A DNA stretch of 64,000 nt, taken from contig JBAMDO010000038.1 in the NCBI GenBank assembly GCA_037074765.1, forward strand, positions 62,001-126,000, in the 5' to 3' direction. Position 1 is the first letter of the stretch, and each line of letters opens with the position of its first letter. Source of the stretch: Mansonella perstans. Taxonomy: Eukaryota > Nematoda > Chromadorea > Rhabditida > Onchocercidae. The position numbers and the translations under genes were made by a program. Below, piece by piece: positions 39,701 through 54,409 of this stretch. A model generated the notes under the pieces. That model made no database searches. It worked only from the letters and a program-made list of their open reading frames with translations, and was not told the origin of the DNA.

Positions 39701-42700
39701 ATTTGATAAGTACTGTTATTTTCAGATACTTGTATTGGTCAGGAATCTAGTCAGTCATATTGTGCATCAGTTAATTTTTCGAATAATAGTTCCAGGCTGG
39801 AAGCAAGGAAAGAGTTAGTTATTATTCTTTTCAAAAAGAATAATGAAGCATATTAAGTGTGGTGCGGAAATATGATGGAAGAATTGTTTTTGTTCATAAT
39901 TTTTATATTATATTTTTTTTTTTTAAATTAATTAAAACAAAATTGTCACTGTTGCTTTCTTTACAGAAGACCAGCCACATTTCATCGACGTTCTTCATCC
40001 TCTACACGATCTCCGTCACCTCCACGATCACCTCATTGGGAAAAGAAAATTTTAGCTACTAGTAGTTCGGAAGCCGCAGATGGTGAGCATAATTTTGACT
40101 GGATACGTGAAAACTACTGTCATAATTCTAGAAGTAGTTCAAGATCTGGACGTATGGATTCATTATATGGTAAGTAAATTTTTTTTAGTGCGTAAATACA
40201 ACCGTACAAATTGATAATTATGTTATAATTATTGTACTTAGTAGTCTTAGATCCGTTTAAAATAACTTAAAATCATTTAATGCAACTTAATTATTTATAT
40301 TTTTATTTCATTAGTTTTGCATAATTCTGATTTGCATAATTTGCATAATTCTCCATTATAATTCTGGTGAATTTAATATTATTCTTAATTCAAATGATTT
40401 TTTGTCATTGATCGCTGTGCTTTGCAGAAGATAGACATATATGCCCGAAAACGCCAGATGCTTCAGCAGTGTCGGAATCTCCAGAACGTCGACGGGTGCA
40501 GAGAAATTTTATACAAAAGTTCGGCAAAATTGGAAGCTGCAAACCAGTCTATCAAAATTTAAGTCCTACTAGCCGGTAAGTCTGTATTTATTTTTGCTGT
40601 TTATTTTTTAACCAATTCCAGCAAAAGATAAATTGGCTTTCTATCCATTTTATGCAAATAGGGATTAATTGAGGAATAGATTTTTTGCGTTGTAATAAGT
40701 TCTGTCCTAGCTCAGATTATATTTATTGCAGTATCTAAGGGTTGAATTCATTCCGCTTGTATCTATGTTGTGTTTGAGTCGAAATAAACCATTTTAGACC
40801 ACGTTCTCCAGCTTGTGACAGCACATCCCAAACAGAGTCATTGAGTCGAATGCAGTCGAAAGGTTGTTTAAGCAATGATTTTGCTTCATTACCAGCTAGA
40901 AAACATGGATCTACGATTACAGAACAACAGCCTCATTTATTTAACAGTCTACGCTTAAAAAAGGTTCATTTTCAAATTTAGTTAGATTTCAAATTTGTTA
41001 TTTGTTAAACTGGGCAAGGATTCCAATTCGTTGTATATTGGCAGCAGGTTATTGCTGATGTCGACTAACTTTTAAAAAATTTAATGTGATTGCTAAACGG
41101 ATAGATTTAGAACTGAATTGTTCAACAAGTGAAAACTTTCTTCATGTGCAGTACTGAGAGGTGCTTTTAACTTCGCTTTCAATGAAGTAATTCTGGTTTC
41201 AAGTTTATTCGTTTTGTTTATCAAAACAAATTTTTTAAGGACAAGAAATCTAAGGGACGAAAACGGAAAGCAGATGAGAAGCTAGAATGGAGTGGTGTTG
41301 AGTCACTGGATGTGTCGTTTCTGACAGCAAAAGTTGGTGTAGGTATTTTTTCTAAGGATGAGCAGATTTTTTTTACAATTGCTTCCAGAAGTTGTAGTGA
41401 TGTTTTTCTATCCTTAGCGCGATAGTTTAGACCATGTTACAAAAGAAATTTAAATAGAGGATGGAATATCAAAACATTACTAAAATATCTTAAAATAATC
41501 GGAAACTACTAAGAAATCCTTTATGTTCATCATAGTGGTATTGAGATCATGATTAAATTTTAATTTGTATTTATGAATTCAATGGATTTTGTTTTGTAGG
41601 AAGATAATGAAGATGATAATGACATTAACTTCATATATCCTACTGACTTCAAGCTTCGTGAATACAAATTGGAGACCAGTGATGAGAAAGTCGAATCTTC
41701 GGGTAATCGGTCCGCAATGCCGCAAATTGGATCCTCTCTTACTACTGTTTTAACCTCTGAGGCGCAAGATGATTTGCGCACTTTGCCGGTGTTCTCGCAA
41801 AGTAAAATAGTTTTTTTTTTTCAAAATGTTGCAAAAATGTTATTCGTTTTTCATTTGGTCAACAGAGAAAAGTACTTTAAGCCTATTTATGCGCGGAAAA
41901 ACACAGCATGTTTAATGTCGACAGGGAAGTTTTTCATTTATTCTCAAGCGTATCTTGAGGACCCAAAGAATCGGACTTGAATGTGTTTCATATAGTTTGT
42001 CCTAAAGTATAATTTTTTAAAGATTATTTTCAAGAAGTTTATTGAGCATTTTTCTTTTTCAGTCGGGTCTGTTTTGCAATCAAATACAGGTGTTAACTTA
42101 GCTCCCAGTATTTTCACATCGGACTGTGATACTCAACCTTTATTTCTTGATGATTGCAATCCATCCGCTATTACAATAATCGAAAGAAGAAGTCCGATTG
42201 ATGTAAGTTTCTCCTTTTAAAGTCTCTACTTGAATTAAAGTCAAAGGTCAAAATCTGATGAAGCGGTGATGTGCAAGATTTCCAGTTCTGATAAAAGTTA
42301 ATCACAGAAGAAACAATGTGATCACTTTTGAGATATGATCGTGTAAGAGCGATGGATATTTTTTTTTGTCTCATGCTTGCAGTCGAGTGTTTCTTTGATT
42401 GTGTAATATTAAGAATTATGATTTAAATCATTCAGACTGTCGTAACTGATTCGGTGCATTTATCTCCTCCAGCAAGCAATGAAAGGGTCGAGCCCACGCA
42501 AATTTTGGGAGGAACTGTTGCAAATGTGGTTTGTTATTCCGATTTTTGTTTAGTTTAAAATTTTAACGCAAAAATCTATTTCATATTTGGATAGTCGCAG
42601 TAAGATTCATCCGGAATTTCGCAAGATCCGTTCGAAATCCTTTATGAAATTTACTTACCCCAACTTAAAATTTTTCCAGATGGCACGCGTTGGCGGACCT

Positions 42701-45700
42701 CCATCAGTTGGAGATTATATGATATACCCAACTCCACCATCAGTTGATGCAACTCAAGTATGTTCCGCAGTTGTATTGTTCAGTTAATTGATTGCTTTTT
42801 ACATTCCTATGATATTTGATATTTTTGTCATTTTTGGGGTCTTTCTTGAAGATAGGACATCTGTCCACAAATTACCGAAAAAAGTTTATAAAATCCATTT
42901 CTTTTCAGTCGCAGCAGTTCAGCCCGCAAAATACACTTATACAAACAAATCCAACTAGTATTCTCTGTCCACCAACAGTTTCTTATATCGCAGCAGCAGC
43001 AGCAGCAGCTGTCAATCTTTGCCATAGTATTCCCACTGCACAACTACCTCCTAGTATTATTTCGGAAACTGATATTATTACCGAAATCGCCTCAACTGTG
43101 AAACGGGAACTTGATAATGATGATGAAAGACTTCTGGTTTGTATTCTATGATTTTATCAATATAATGAATTAAATGTGATTTCTACTTTTTAAAACTCAA
43201 GTTCTTTTCATCATATGATTGTGAACAGGCATCTGCAAAAAAACATCATTTTCTCTGATTATTCTATATTCTAATTATTTTTTACTTATTTGAATTAAGA
43301 ATTTTCTAGAAGATGATATCAGGATATTCGATTTTTTTAATTTAATTTAACAATATTTGTAAAAATATATTTTTTTTCTTTCACTTCTTCGTTTTCTGGG
43401 TGACGCAGCTGGTAAATTTTAAGTGTATCTTTAAATAAATTCGACATTTTTTGCACCGTTGTGAAAAAAAAAAATTAAGTAAAATGTTATGCAGGGTAAG
43501 CTCCATTATTCAATTGATGAAAAGCCGGTATACAGTAAATTTATGAAGTTGGAAATGGCACCAAGTGGAAAGTTTGCTGGAAATATACTTGCTAAAGAAT
43601 TTTTATCGTTGGAGGTAAAACTTTTGTAGTTGATGAGATGGATCTCAAAAAAATAGGAATGGCAAAAGAGTTGAGATAAGTGTTATTTGTAGGTATGACC
43701 TTTTCTCTCAGATTTCTTTTATTTGAGAGGAAAAATTGTATGTCATTGGAATACTGTGCAAAAAATTATTTTCGGATTTTTTCAGAATTCAAAAAAAGCA
43801 TTTTAATTTTACCATTAAGAAAGCGTTAAAATTTTAGGCAAAAGATTGCCGAGTGTTGGAAGGTGTCTATGCGGATCAGTTAAAGCTCATTAAAACAGCC
43901 GTCGCGGCACGTGAAAAGCGGAAAAAGGTTGGTCGCGCTCCAGATTATTTATTTATGCGTGAACGTCTCCGGAATCTTGCTCCGCATTCATCCTTTGCGT
44001 CAGTGCGTCATTATCGGATGCCATACAATAATGGTCATATGCTTTCTTCACACTGCCTACCAACTTTGCAAAGTATGCTGTTTTTAGTTTTATGATATGT
44101 TTAATATGGAGAACTGAATTTTACACTTAACGAATAATAAGATTTATTTCACATCGGTCGATCAGAATGAACTTAGTGATAATTTTACTTTTCATTCTTT
44201 TTTATCTTCCTTGGCAATTTGTAATTTTATATGTTTTTCCTTTTGATTATTCTAGACTTACACACTTTTCGTCTAGAAGCATTTTGTGTAATCATTATTT
44301 TTTTCCCATATTATCATTTATTAATAATGTTATTTAATCCAAAAGGACAGAAATTAGCTGAATTCCATTCATTTATAGTGTTACCGCATGGTATGTCGAT
44401 AAATGCTGCGCCTAATTTCGTTCCTAACGGTCCATCACCATTTACGGGAGGATCCTATAATGGCAATAATTCGATGATGAGTATGATGGGTAGTGGATGT
44501 ATGACACCTGGTAGTATTATGCAACCAATTCCTGGTTCCTCACGAATGAGTGGTGTTCATATCAATCAGCAAATGCCAATGGCACATCTTCGACCGTTAT
44601 CAAGGTTTGGTTTTATCTGTAAAAAAACTAGATGTGGAATTTAAATTCCTTATATAATCATTTTTACAGTGAATTAAAAGAAAATTCATTTTAAATTTTC
44701 TTCAGGATACCATCTATACCGACTTATGCTTCATCACAAAGTGGTGGTGCAATGCAACATCCACCTTTTATGGGACAATCAACTCAATTCTGTAATCCAT
44801 CTGGAGGGGTGATGAATACTCCCAATCCGATGTGCTCATTTCCGGGTGGTCCAATGTGCTCAATGAATACTAGTCCAATGCCATCATCGCATATGCTTGG
44901 TGGTGGAATGCATGGTACAACTCCATCACAATCATTAGGAACAAGTGGTATGCATGCAACGGCACCACGAAATGGACAATTCTCCATGCAGCAACCACAA
45001 CAACCATTCCAGCAACTCAGTTATTTTGTTAACAATGCTAATTTCAATGGACAAATGGGAATGGCAACCGTGAATCCATCACAGCAGAATATTTACCAGC
45101 AACAGGTTTACTCTTAAATATAGTCGATTATTTTGATGATTCTTTTACAGTTTCCTGTCTAATTTTTTTTAGTTTCCTGTCTAATTTTTTTGGTTGTTCA
45201 GTAGGTTGAAATCCAGTTACAAGTAAGTTGAAATCCATTTAGTTAAAAGTATAAGAAAATGGTTTCGATTCTCAAGGATGAGAAGGAGTGACTTTAGTTT
45301 CTGCGATATAAGCAAGAGTTTTTGTGTTTTGGATCTCAGATTTTATCCCGAAATATCAAAGTTTAGTTTTAGATGAATTATATGATTATACAAATTGAGC
45401 TAAGCGAAATTTGTGCAATTGTAGATGATGTTCCGATGTAATATGAATGGAAATTTACCACCACAACATGCCATTCATTCTTCAGACTCTTACGGAATTG
45501 ATTCACAGGTTTGATCAATGTGTATTGATTTAAAAAATTAGTTTAAAACTAAATGGTGTAGAAATTTCTTTGAATTGTATATTAGAATAAAATTAAATAA
45601 TCAGTGATTCATGGCTTTATTTTATTTTTCTTTTTTTTAGAGTCAAGCGCCAGTCGAGCCACCTCCATCGTTTTCTCAAGCAGTTAATCATCAGTATGCT

Positions 45701-48700
45701 GCAGTGCATAACGTTCAAACTGGTTCAATGATGTGTTCACAATCGGCGCATTTGATGCGTCCGAATACATTAATGGGGCAAGCACAGAATCCAAACATAA
45801 TGTGTAGTCCACAAACATCGCAGAATTCTATGATGACAGTGCAATCATCCATCGGAAGTCCTAATAATAGCGGTTTATTTGGAAAGTAAGTGAATATCTA
45901 AGAATTTTATTTTTAAGCATTTACTAAATAATTCAACAATTAGAAGCTTAAATAACCATGATAATTTCTCTTAGAGCTTATGTAGCAAAGATATATTTAT
46001 CAAAGAAATCATTTCTTGTGGATATATTTCTAACTGTTTTAAATGAATTCCATAACCTTTTTCAGCCGTGTAATGAATATCTCTAATGTTATGGATACAA
46101 CTGCTGTTCCACCGAGTAACATACGAACACATCCGGAAGGAAAGTCCTTAGTACTTGCTGTATTGCTACAAGATACCGTTCTGGATCTTCATTATGATTC
46201 AGTGTTTGATGCTTGTCCAATTTGTTCATGTAACGGTAGCATTAGAGCAAAGGTAAATATTCGTTTTAGTTGCCATTCAGTGCTGTACTAAAAGTAAATT
46301 TTTGGATCTTTCTGTTGACATGGAGGAAAATAATTGTATGAAAATAGAACTAGTTGATATTAAGATCAATTTTCAGGAACTTGGAGTCTATATAACACCA
46401 CCCGAAGTACTTAGACAACCACCAGCGCAGCAGCAGCTGATTGTTAGTAAGCCAACCAGTGGATTTTATAATAGCACATCAAATTCGTGTAACTGTGGAT
46501 TTAGGTATGTCTTGCAAATATACAAAATTAGAAAGAAAAATTGACACTTTTCTAATTTAAGGATTAAATTTATGTTTGAAATTTTTCATGAAGCTTTTTG
46601 ATCCATTTATATTTGTTAGTTTCGTTATATTAGTTAGTTTCTTAATGCATCCGCAGTACATGATGTATTCTTCATCAGGCATTAAATCTTTTAACTGATG
46701 ATGCAGATAAAATTAATTTGCTTTATGTGGCTTTCTAATTTAAAAGCTTTACTGTAACACATATTTCTATTAGTTTCATTTCAGTGCCGTGCGACATCGT
46801 TACTTGAGTATGAAAGCAGGTTTATTCGCTGAAGATGCAAAAGAAGCAACGGATATCAATGAAACCCAAAATCAGCCAGCAATCCCTCATACTATTTGGT
46901 TCGATTCAATGAGTGGACGGTTAGTTTTTGAGTGGACAACAGCTTTCGATTATTAATTCGAGTCGCTCTTTTAAAATTTCTTAACTGAAAAAAAAAGAGA
47001 TAAAAAACTTATGCAACAAGAAAACTTACCAATTGATGAACATTTTTAATGACACTCGCACTGAATAACTGCTATAAGGTTAAGTTTTAAAAAAAGAGAT
47101 TGAAAAATTTTTTTTATTTGATTTTATTATATATCGTTTATTAACTCTCTTGAGGTTGTATTTTTTTTTAAGGGATATGAATTTCATTGCTTTATTACGT
47201 GAACAAGCACTTGTGCATGATCTTAGTGGATTGTTAGATCAGGTCACGCTACTTGGCCTACAGTGTGAGCGAGCTTCGCAGGTAAATACTATAAAACAAT
47301 TTTCACAGCGTAAAATATTTGGTGATTTCATCAGTGAGCGGAGTAGAAGTAAGCAACTACAGTGTGACTTTTAGGATCATATTATGCTGTTGAATAGAAA
47401 CATCAGTGCTTTATGGAATCACCTAGCATCAAAAATAAATTCGAAATTTTAAATGCAGGACAAAGTTTCATTTTGTAAATTTTTTTGCTAAAAATGAAAT
47501 AAATCTATAGAATGCTAAAATGCATAACTGCAAAGTTTTGTGAGTTTGTTTCATAAATTGATGACTACTTTGATTTAATAGATGGAACGCATTGGATCTG
47601 ATTCATCAAAGCATTGTGAGTATATCATTTCGGAAGTGGATCAGCGGGAATTACCGTTGGTATTTCAAGCTGCTTGCGAGGTTGCATGTATGGAAATGAA
47701 TTGTCGACGTCCACCACATGATGTACGAAGTGTTCTTCTTCATGACTGGGGAGTTCAGGTGAGTCGTCGTTAAAAAAATAAATAAATAAAATAGAAAAAT
47801 TTTAGGTAAACAATAAATCTCATTATTCAATTAAATGAAGAAGCAATTTATTCAACTAGAATAAGAATAAAGTTCTTGGTAAGAATACTATTAACTATTC
47901 AGTAATTGCAGGTATCGAACGAAATGCGTGAACCACGTGAATCTGAATGCATGGCAATGTTACAAGAAATTGGACCTATTCTGGAAGAATCTTTACGAAT
48001 CGCTCGTTCATCACCATTGTTCGGGAGTAACAACATTGTGGAAGGTCCGCTGACTTGGCGATTTTTCGATCGCAAGGCGCTCAAAGCTGCTGGAGGAATG
48101 GTATAGTTTCAGCTAATTTAATTCATAATTTTACTAAAAAATATTCGTCAGCTGGACGAAAAACTGACATTTTTACTTCACAATTTCCGGTTTGATTTTT
48201 AAATAGTTTCCATTGTATTTTCTGTATTTGATTTTACATCAAAGTTTTCATTTGCTTTTTCAATTTCGTCCTCCAATTATGAAATACCACTTCAAATTGA
48301 TAAGTTGTGCATTTTGTTATTTGTAAACTCTGTTTGGATTCTCGGTTCCATGATTTCAACTTCTCAAATACTTAACTGTTTTGGCGAAATTTATAATCAA
48401 TCATGAAATTTTTTTCAGCTTAATTACGTACTATGCTTTTCTAGGAAGATGAAAGTGGACCGGAAGCGGTGCCAAACATAGTTGTTGCGTCGGAAAAAGA
48501 TGCGGTTATTACATCACCGCAAATCATAAGACTATGGGAGAAGATGTCGTTGGAACCGTACGATCAGCCAAAAGATGTACTTTACATCGGTGTTGTCCCG
48601 GACAATCTGATTTGCGTCGAGAAAACGAAGAAATATCTCATGGACTTGTCAAGGTAAGTTACAGTTTCCTGAATTTCTTATTCAAATTGTTACCGTTTGT

Positions 48701-51700
48701 TAGCTTCAAATTAGCAGTATGCGCTTACATCCAATGCTTTTGCTGCTTATCTTAACATCTTTTTTATTACAGTACTTTCTCTTATAATTACATATCAGCT
48801 TGTTTCAGTCTTTTCTACGTTGCTTTTTCGCAAGATCTGTGAAAGGTAGCATTACAGAAATAGCACTACTTTTGTTTTTTATCGAATATTGAATGCTAAA
48901 ATGTTATTTTAACAAATTTCATGTTATTGAAATCAGTTTTTTCGATTGCAGAATGTACGAGCAGTGTCGTTTTGGTCGTCACATACCATTTTCGCGAGAA
49001 GTATTACGCGATGGTTTGTTGCGTGTTCCAGCACGATATCCAGCAACGAATCCAGGTGAATGTGACAATTTCCTGAATCAAGTCGAACGACACATTGGTG
49101 ATAACAAATCGTTAATTACACGATTGAAGGTTCGGAATATTGCTAATTTTCGTTCTAGAGGTCAGAGAAAGTAAAATTTTACTAGTCAAGACAGGAAAGG
49201 CGGTGTGACAACAGTATTTGTCATTGTAAGCACTTCCGATCTTTTAATTAAAAGTTCTTGTGGCCTTGTCACCTTAATCAATACTGGGCATTTAATTTTT
49301 TTGGTAGAAGATGTCATCATCTTTATTTCATTTTGATCATGATCATTTTCAGGTTTATATGCAATATTTCGAAAATGAAATGGCTCGTATATTGATTAAC
49401 AATGATGATATCTTCACTCGAGATAAATATCGTGCTGCTTTGGCTGAAAGTCAGGTAATGTTATTGTTTTTAGTTAATTATCTGGAAATTTTTATGCTAC
49501 TGAAACATATTTGTTAAAATTCAAAATCAGTTTCCATCCTGCAATTTTTATCTGTTATTCTATGTCACTGCTTTCTTTTGTGAGAGATTAATGAGATATG
49601 CTTCAGTCTCAGATGCATTCCGTGCCAAACGTTGCGATGGCAAGTTACCAGTGTGGAGGTTATGCAGTATCAGGTTCTGATCACATGCCACCACCTTCAG
49701 CACCTGGAAATATTGTTATTTCCGGCCAGTCCAGTGAAGTTTCACACGGTATCTGTTCTAGAACATTTAGATGAATTATTTTTGTTGAGAAATATCATTC
49801 GTTTGTGCGCTTGTAATGCGTAATTTTTTTTTCTTTTATTCACTTCCGAACTGCTCAAATTCAGGTAATACCAGTGGTCCAAGTTCATCTGGTGCAACAT
49901 CTTCAAGCATTAGCGAATCCTTAATACCAGACAGTTCTATCGGTGATAGTGGTGCTCAAAATATGACCAGTTTTTCATCATTCATCACTGAACAACTAAT
50001 AGCTGATGGTATCACAGCGGAGGATGAACAGGGAACTTTACCTCATGTTATTGTCATCTACCTCGTAAGTATTTTTATTATTTTTCTATGTTACTATCAT
50101 ATCCAATTTTCATAAACATTTGTTGACTAAATTCAATAGGTCATAGTGTGAAAAAAATCAAATATTAAAAAAATATAGATATTGATTATTTGCAGGTCAT
50201 ATTTAAATTTTGCGCTTGTAAAATCTGAATATAAATTTTGCACTTGTGAAGTCTAAATTATCTTTCAATATTACTAAACATAAATTAGAAATATTGAATA
50301 GTAATTAGATTAATGTCAAAAACGAAACAACTTTGAGGAGTAAAAGTAGTGATCACATGGTTATCTTTTGACTCAATTAATTAAAATAACTTTGGACTTG
50401 TGAATTGTTTAATTAATCTTGAAGATTTAAATTCAGGTGAATCCATTTTTATTGGGTGCTGAAGAAAATCCACTTGTTGTAAGAGTTGTAACAGTTGCTC
50501 TGATGCGTGCATTTAACGCACTCCTTTACCGTTTAAACAATAAACGTCGACCACAATTACAATTGGAAATGATTACATTACAAAGTATTTTCGATTACTG
50601 TGGTGTTTCTGCTGATTTTCTAAAGGATGAGCGTGGGCGATTGAATGGCTATGATCAAGGTATTATTTTTCTAATCACGAGATTATTTAAAAAATAACAC
50701 TTTGCAAGAAGGGAGGACTTTCATTTGCAGTATTATAATCTGTGTAAGATAGGAAGTTGTAGCAGATTGATTAATTTATCTTATGTCAAAACTCATGTCA
50801 AACTGTTTCTCAAAAATTCAGTTTTTTATTAGGTTAATTTTTCAGCATGTAATATTAGTATTCTTTTCAGGACGTTTGGAGAAATCACAGAATGAACGTT
50901 TGTCATCATCTGATTCACTCAAAACTATTGCCTTTTCGGTTTACACACATTCACGTGTTGTATTACCGGATATTGTGCGTGGAATTTTGCCGAAAAGTAT
51001 GACACGTTTTGGTCCAGCATCGGCAATGGTTGATTTGTTGAATGAATTAGAACGAAAGGAACCCATTTACTACAAGGTTTTTGCACTTTCTATTACATTT
51101 AAATTTTTGATTTTTTGTTATAACGCTGTGAATAGTTGTAGTTGTATAATTACTATTTTTGCAAAAATCACCAAAGCTCACAATTGCTAGTGAATGCATG
51201 ATAATTCGCATTTTATCCTTCAATAATTGTTTCAGCAATTAAATTTATTTCAGGTCCCAAGTAAACCATTCATTCTTGCCCCACCATCACCGGTAATGCA
51301 ACGTCCAAATTGTGAACTGATGCAAATCAATACTGATGAAGCTGTCCTGTTTGTTAGTTATTGTTTAATAGGGAATGATTGGCTTGCTGCCACCGTAACG
51401 GATCATCAGGGTCATTCGCTGGACAACTGCTTGATTAATTTGAGGTTGAAACCTGATCATAAAAGGTATGTTATTTAACTTGCATGATATAATTATATAT
51501 TGTTTAGCGTATTCAGTAAATCATCTATAATAACAAAAAGATAACATTTCGGAGGTAAAAATATCATATGAGATAGCGTTGCTGGCTTGGTATAGAATTG
51601 AAGTGCATAAAGAAGCTTTTTGGAAATCTTGAAAATCTGATTGTGGTTATATTTGATCATATTTCCGATTAACGTGAATAGGTGAAACTGGCAATCTGAT

Positions 51701-54409
51701 TCGGAAAATGCTTGCTGATTACAGGGTAAACATGAGGTACAAACAGTCAACACAGATTCGCGATAGCTTATATCGTCTATGGTCATACATTTTGGGTACA
51801 TTGGCTAATGGTACCAGGAATTGGCGGCTTGTTATTGGTAGGGTTGGTCGAATTGGTCATGGCGAATTTAAGTGTAAGTTATTGATATTTAAATCAAATC
51901 TGTTGTTCTCAAAAGGTTGGTATCAGGAGTAGATCACTGGATAGTTTAAACTTTAAATTGAATTACTGAAGAATCATCAGCAGAAAATTTTCGAGAAGCT
52001 TAGTTATTCTTGCTTTTCTTTCAAATAGGGAGCTATCTCTTTTTGTCACACATTAAAATAATAATGATGAGCTCGAGATTTTTGGATTTTTTATTCCACT
52101 GTTTTGAAATAAGTAATTTTAAGATAATGAAGCTTCGATAGTCAAGTTTGATAAAATTGGTTCTTACTCGATTTATTTTAGTTTGGACTCAAATTCTCAG
52201 TAAATCATATTTGAAGCAGGTTGGTACACGCATGAAACATGTATGTCGGGCGTGCCATGTGATGCCTGGAACTTCGGTAATCCTTGTTTTTTGCTTGTTT
52301 AAACGAGTGTGATGTATTTGAATTTCACTTTATTCAGATCAAATTGGCTTGGTAAATTCAGATTCGTCAATGGTTTTATCTAATTTGAGTCACATTTCTA
52401 AAAAATATGCACTTATCATAAAGAAATTAATCAACTGAGACTTCTGTTTTAGGAAGTTCCCGGAGTGTTGTCAGCTTGTTTGGTCAGTCTGGAACCAGAA
52501 GCTCATCTTCGTGTTTTTCCATCATCCTTTCAGCACGATGATCGTTTTCTAAAAAATTCCCGTCATCGTACGCTAACGACACCGGATGATGCAAGCTGTA
52601 CACATATTTTGGTTTTTCCGACCAGTCCGGAGTTGAACGTATGTTTTCTTGAAGTACTACATTTTTCACGCTGACTTCAGGCGTATTATTTGGTTACAGG
52701 CCTTTTTTTTTTTAATACTTAATTTGAAAGTTTATCTCTATAATAAAATATAAGTCTAGAGAAAAAGTACATGTATATGAAAAAAGTGCGTGTGCAAATG
52801 CTGCTGAACTGATACTGTTTTGGATGGTGTTTTGAGACAGTTGAAAATCCTGCAAGCAAGATTTAGCATTCTAGCCAGTTTTGGCGTTTTTTTCTTATCG
52901 ATCAAAAATTAAAAAAAAAATTCCACCAATAAAAAATTGATGAAAACATTATCAATCCTTCTAAAAGGCAACAGTGACAGGTTCAAATGTATTTTTTCAT
53001 CAGTTACGATTCGAAAACTTTTGTCTTGCATGATTTTAATATTTTGATATTTTATTAAAAACTTATTGCAGTTGGATCATCAAGGTGGGAATGGCGTTGC
53101 GGAGTTAGAAGAAGATGATTTTTCAAATTTGTTAACGGAGGAAATTGGTGAAGAATTCAGTGAACTGATTGGGAATGGTGAGGATTTGATGACGAATGGA
53201 ACTGGACCACCACCACAGTCGGCAAGCTTTCGATTGGGTGGAAATACGGGGATTCCAAGTGAATATGCTGGTGAGCACATAAAAATATTATTGAAATATT
53301 ATTTTTTCGAAAATGCAACGAAGTTGAAAAGCGATGAAGTTTCGGGAAGTTGATTTGATAGGAAATAGATGTAATTTGTACAGACATTCTTGAGAAATTT
53401 TAATTTGGACCGAACATTATTGTTTTTAACGATAAGTGTTAATTAATTTGCATGACAACTTTCGAATTCTGTTGTATGCTTTTACTTTCTGTTTTTATAC
53501 TTAAAAATATAATTAAGACCTATATTATGCCTATTAAAAGAGAAGAAATAGAGCGATTTTAGGGCGATAAAATTAGGATAGAACCAAGACGCTTGCTTTT
53601 TGTATTAATTTATTGAAGTGGTTCATACTTTGGCTTCTAAATTTTATGAGTCGTTCATACGTCCTTTATGATATTGGTAGTTCTTATAAATTTATCTAAT
53701 TGCATTTATCACTTTAACCATTAGTTTCAGAAAAATTGATATTTCTAGATGTTTCGATAGAAAATCAGCCACTTGCAACTGGTTACTATATTTCGACAGC
53801 ACCAGCATCTGATTTACCGGAGTGGTTCTGGTCAGCTTGTCCTTCTGCAAAACGGCGAAATCCGGTACACTTGAAAAGTTCACTTCATTTAAATACACCT
53901 AATGTTCAGCAAGGTGATGATATCTCGTCATTTGGTAAAAGTACCGAAGCTTGTCATCATCAGTTAGATAGCCAGGCAACAGCCGATGTTCTCAGGTACC
54001 ATTTCATCAAATTTCAGGGAACCGTTCTGCACGTTTTAATTAAGCAACATTTTTCTTAATGACTGAATTTAACTTTTTCTCCAGTTCTATTTTTTGATTT
54101 CTGAGAATATTTATTGCACCATTATCATTTTCCTTCAGTTATACTGGAATATTGTTTCAGCTTTTATCGTTGAGAAAAAACATTATATGATTTGAGCCAA
54201 AATTAAGAGGAATATTTTACAGGTCTATTTTATAAGCTCTTTTTTTTGAAGGGAAATTTCATTGTGATTTCAGGTATGTTTTGGAAATGTACAATGCCTT
54301 ATCTTGGCTCAATATAGATCTGGTAAACGGTGAACGGCGTTCTTGTCTACCCGTTCATATACAAGCTCTTATGTGGCTTTGCAATGCCGTTAATCGCTTC
54401 ATCAATTGA
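33791..54409 (+). CDS. let-19: Mediator complex subunit 13 (kinase module)
   Basis: MED13 links the CDK8 kinase module to core Mediator and represses or tunes RNA polymerase II transcription in the nucleus. 46 exons, in phase, about 2,597 residues: 33791-33844, 35400-35676, 35880-35973, 36296-36388, 37050-37294, 37605-37867, 38086-38201, 38433-38666, 39025-39144, 39346-39479, 39726-39813, 39967-40169, 40428-40575, 40798-40963, 41240-41338, 41600-41801, 42063-42202, 42436-42528, 42680-42757, 42909-43136, 43495-43614, 43838-44072, 44379-44604, 44706-45105, 45425-45508, 45641-45885, 46066-46252, 46377-46504, 46785-46919, 47173-47281, 47582-47758, 47912-48100, 48445-48653, 48952-49129, 49353-49454, 49607-49748, 49865-50064, 50437-50659, 50871-51076, 51254-51465, 51725-51873, 52182-52276, 52453-52638, 53072-53270, 53749-53995, 54274-54409. 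N-terminal MED13 motifs: GSLEDCHTNVF, ELNGLKWK, DPVLSAYAKCLQAGILCAWR. C-terminal: DACPICSCN, KPFILAPPSP, VIGRVGRIGHGEFK, DASCTHILVFPTSPEL, LPEWFWSACPSA. The donors at 37867 and 41338 are non-consensus choices. Confidence 0.95.
33845..35399 (+). repeat. MED13 intron 1 with a threefold imperfect repeat
   Basis: This 1.55-kb intron follows an 18-codon first exon. From about 34646 to 35170 a block recurs three times: AAATGAATGGAAAATGTGAG, TTGTATAAGGTTAGAGAGTG, TTGAGAAATGTGCAAA, starting near 34646, 34824 and 35044. It is followed by runs of AAATATAAATCA. An (AT)n run lies at 34298-34326. Open frames inside are short and lack splice context. Large first introns often carry regulatory DNA. Confidence 0.7.
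42988..43010 (+). repeat. In-frame GCA run coding poly-Ala in MED13
   Basis: Within exon 42909-43136 a GCA/GCT run encodes seven alanines (SYIAAAAAAAVN). It falls in the poorly conserved linker of MED13 and could vary in length between individuals. Confidence 0.85.
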
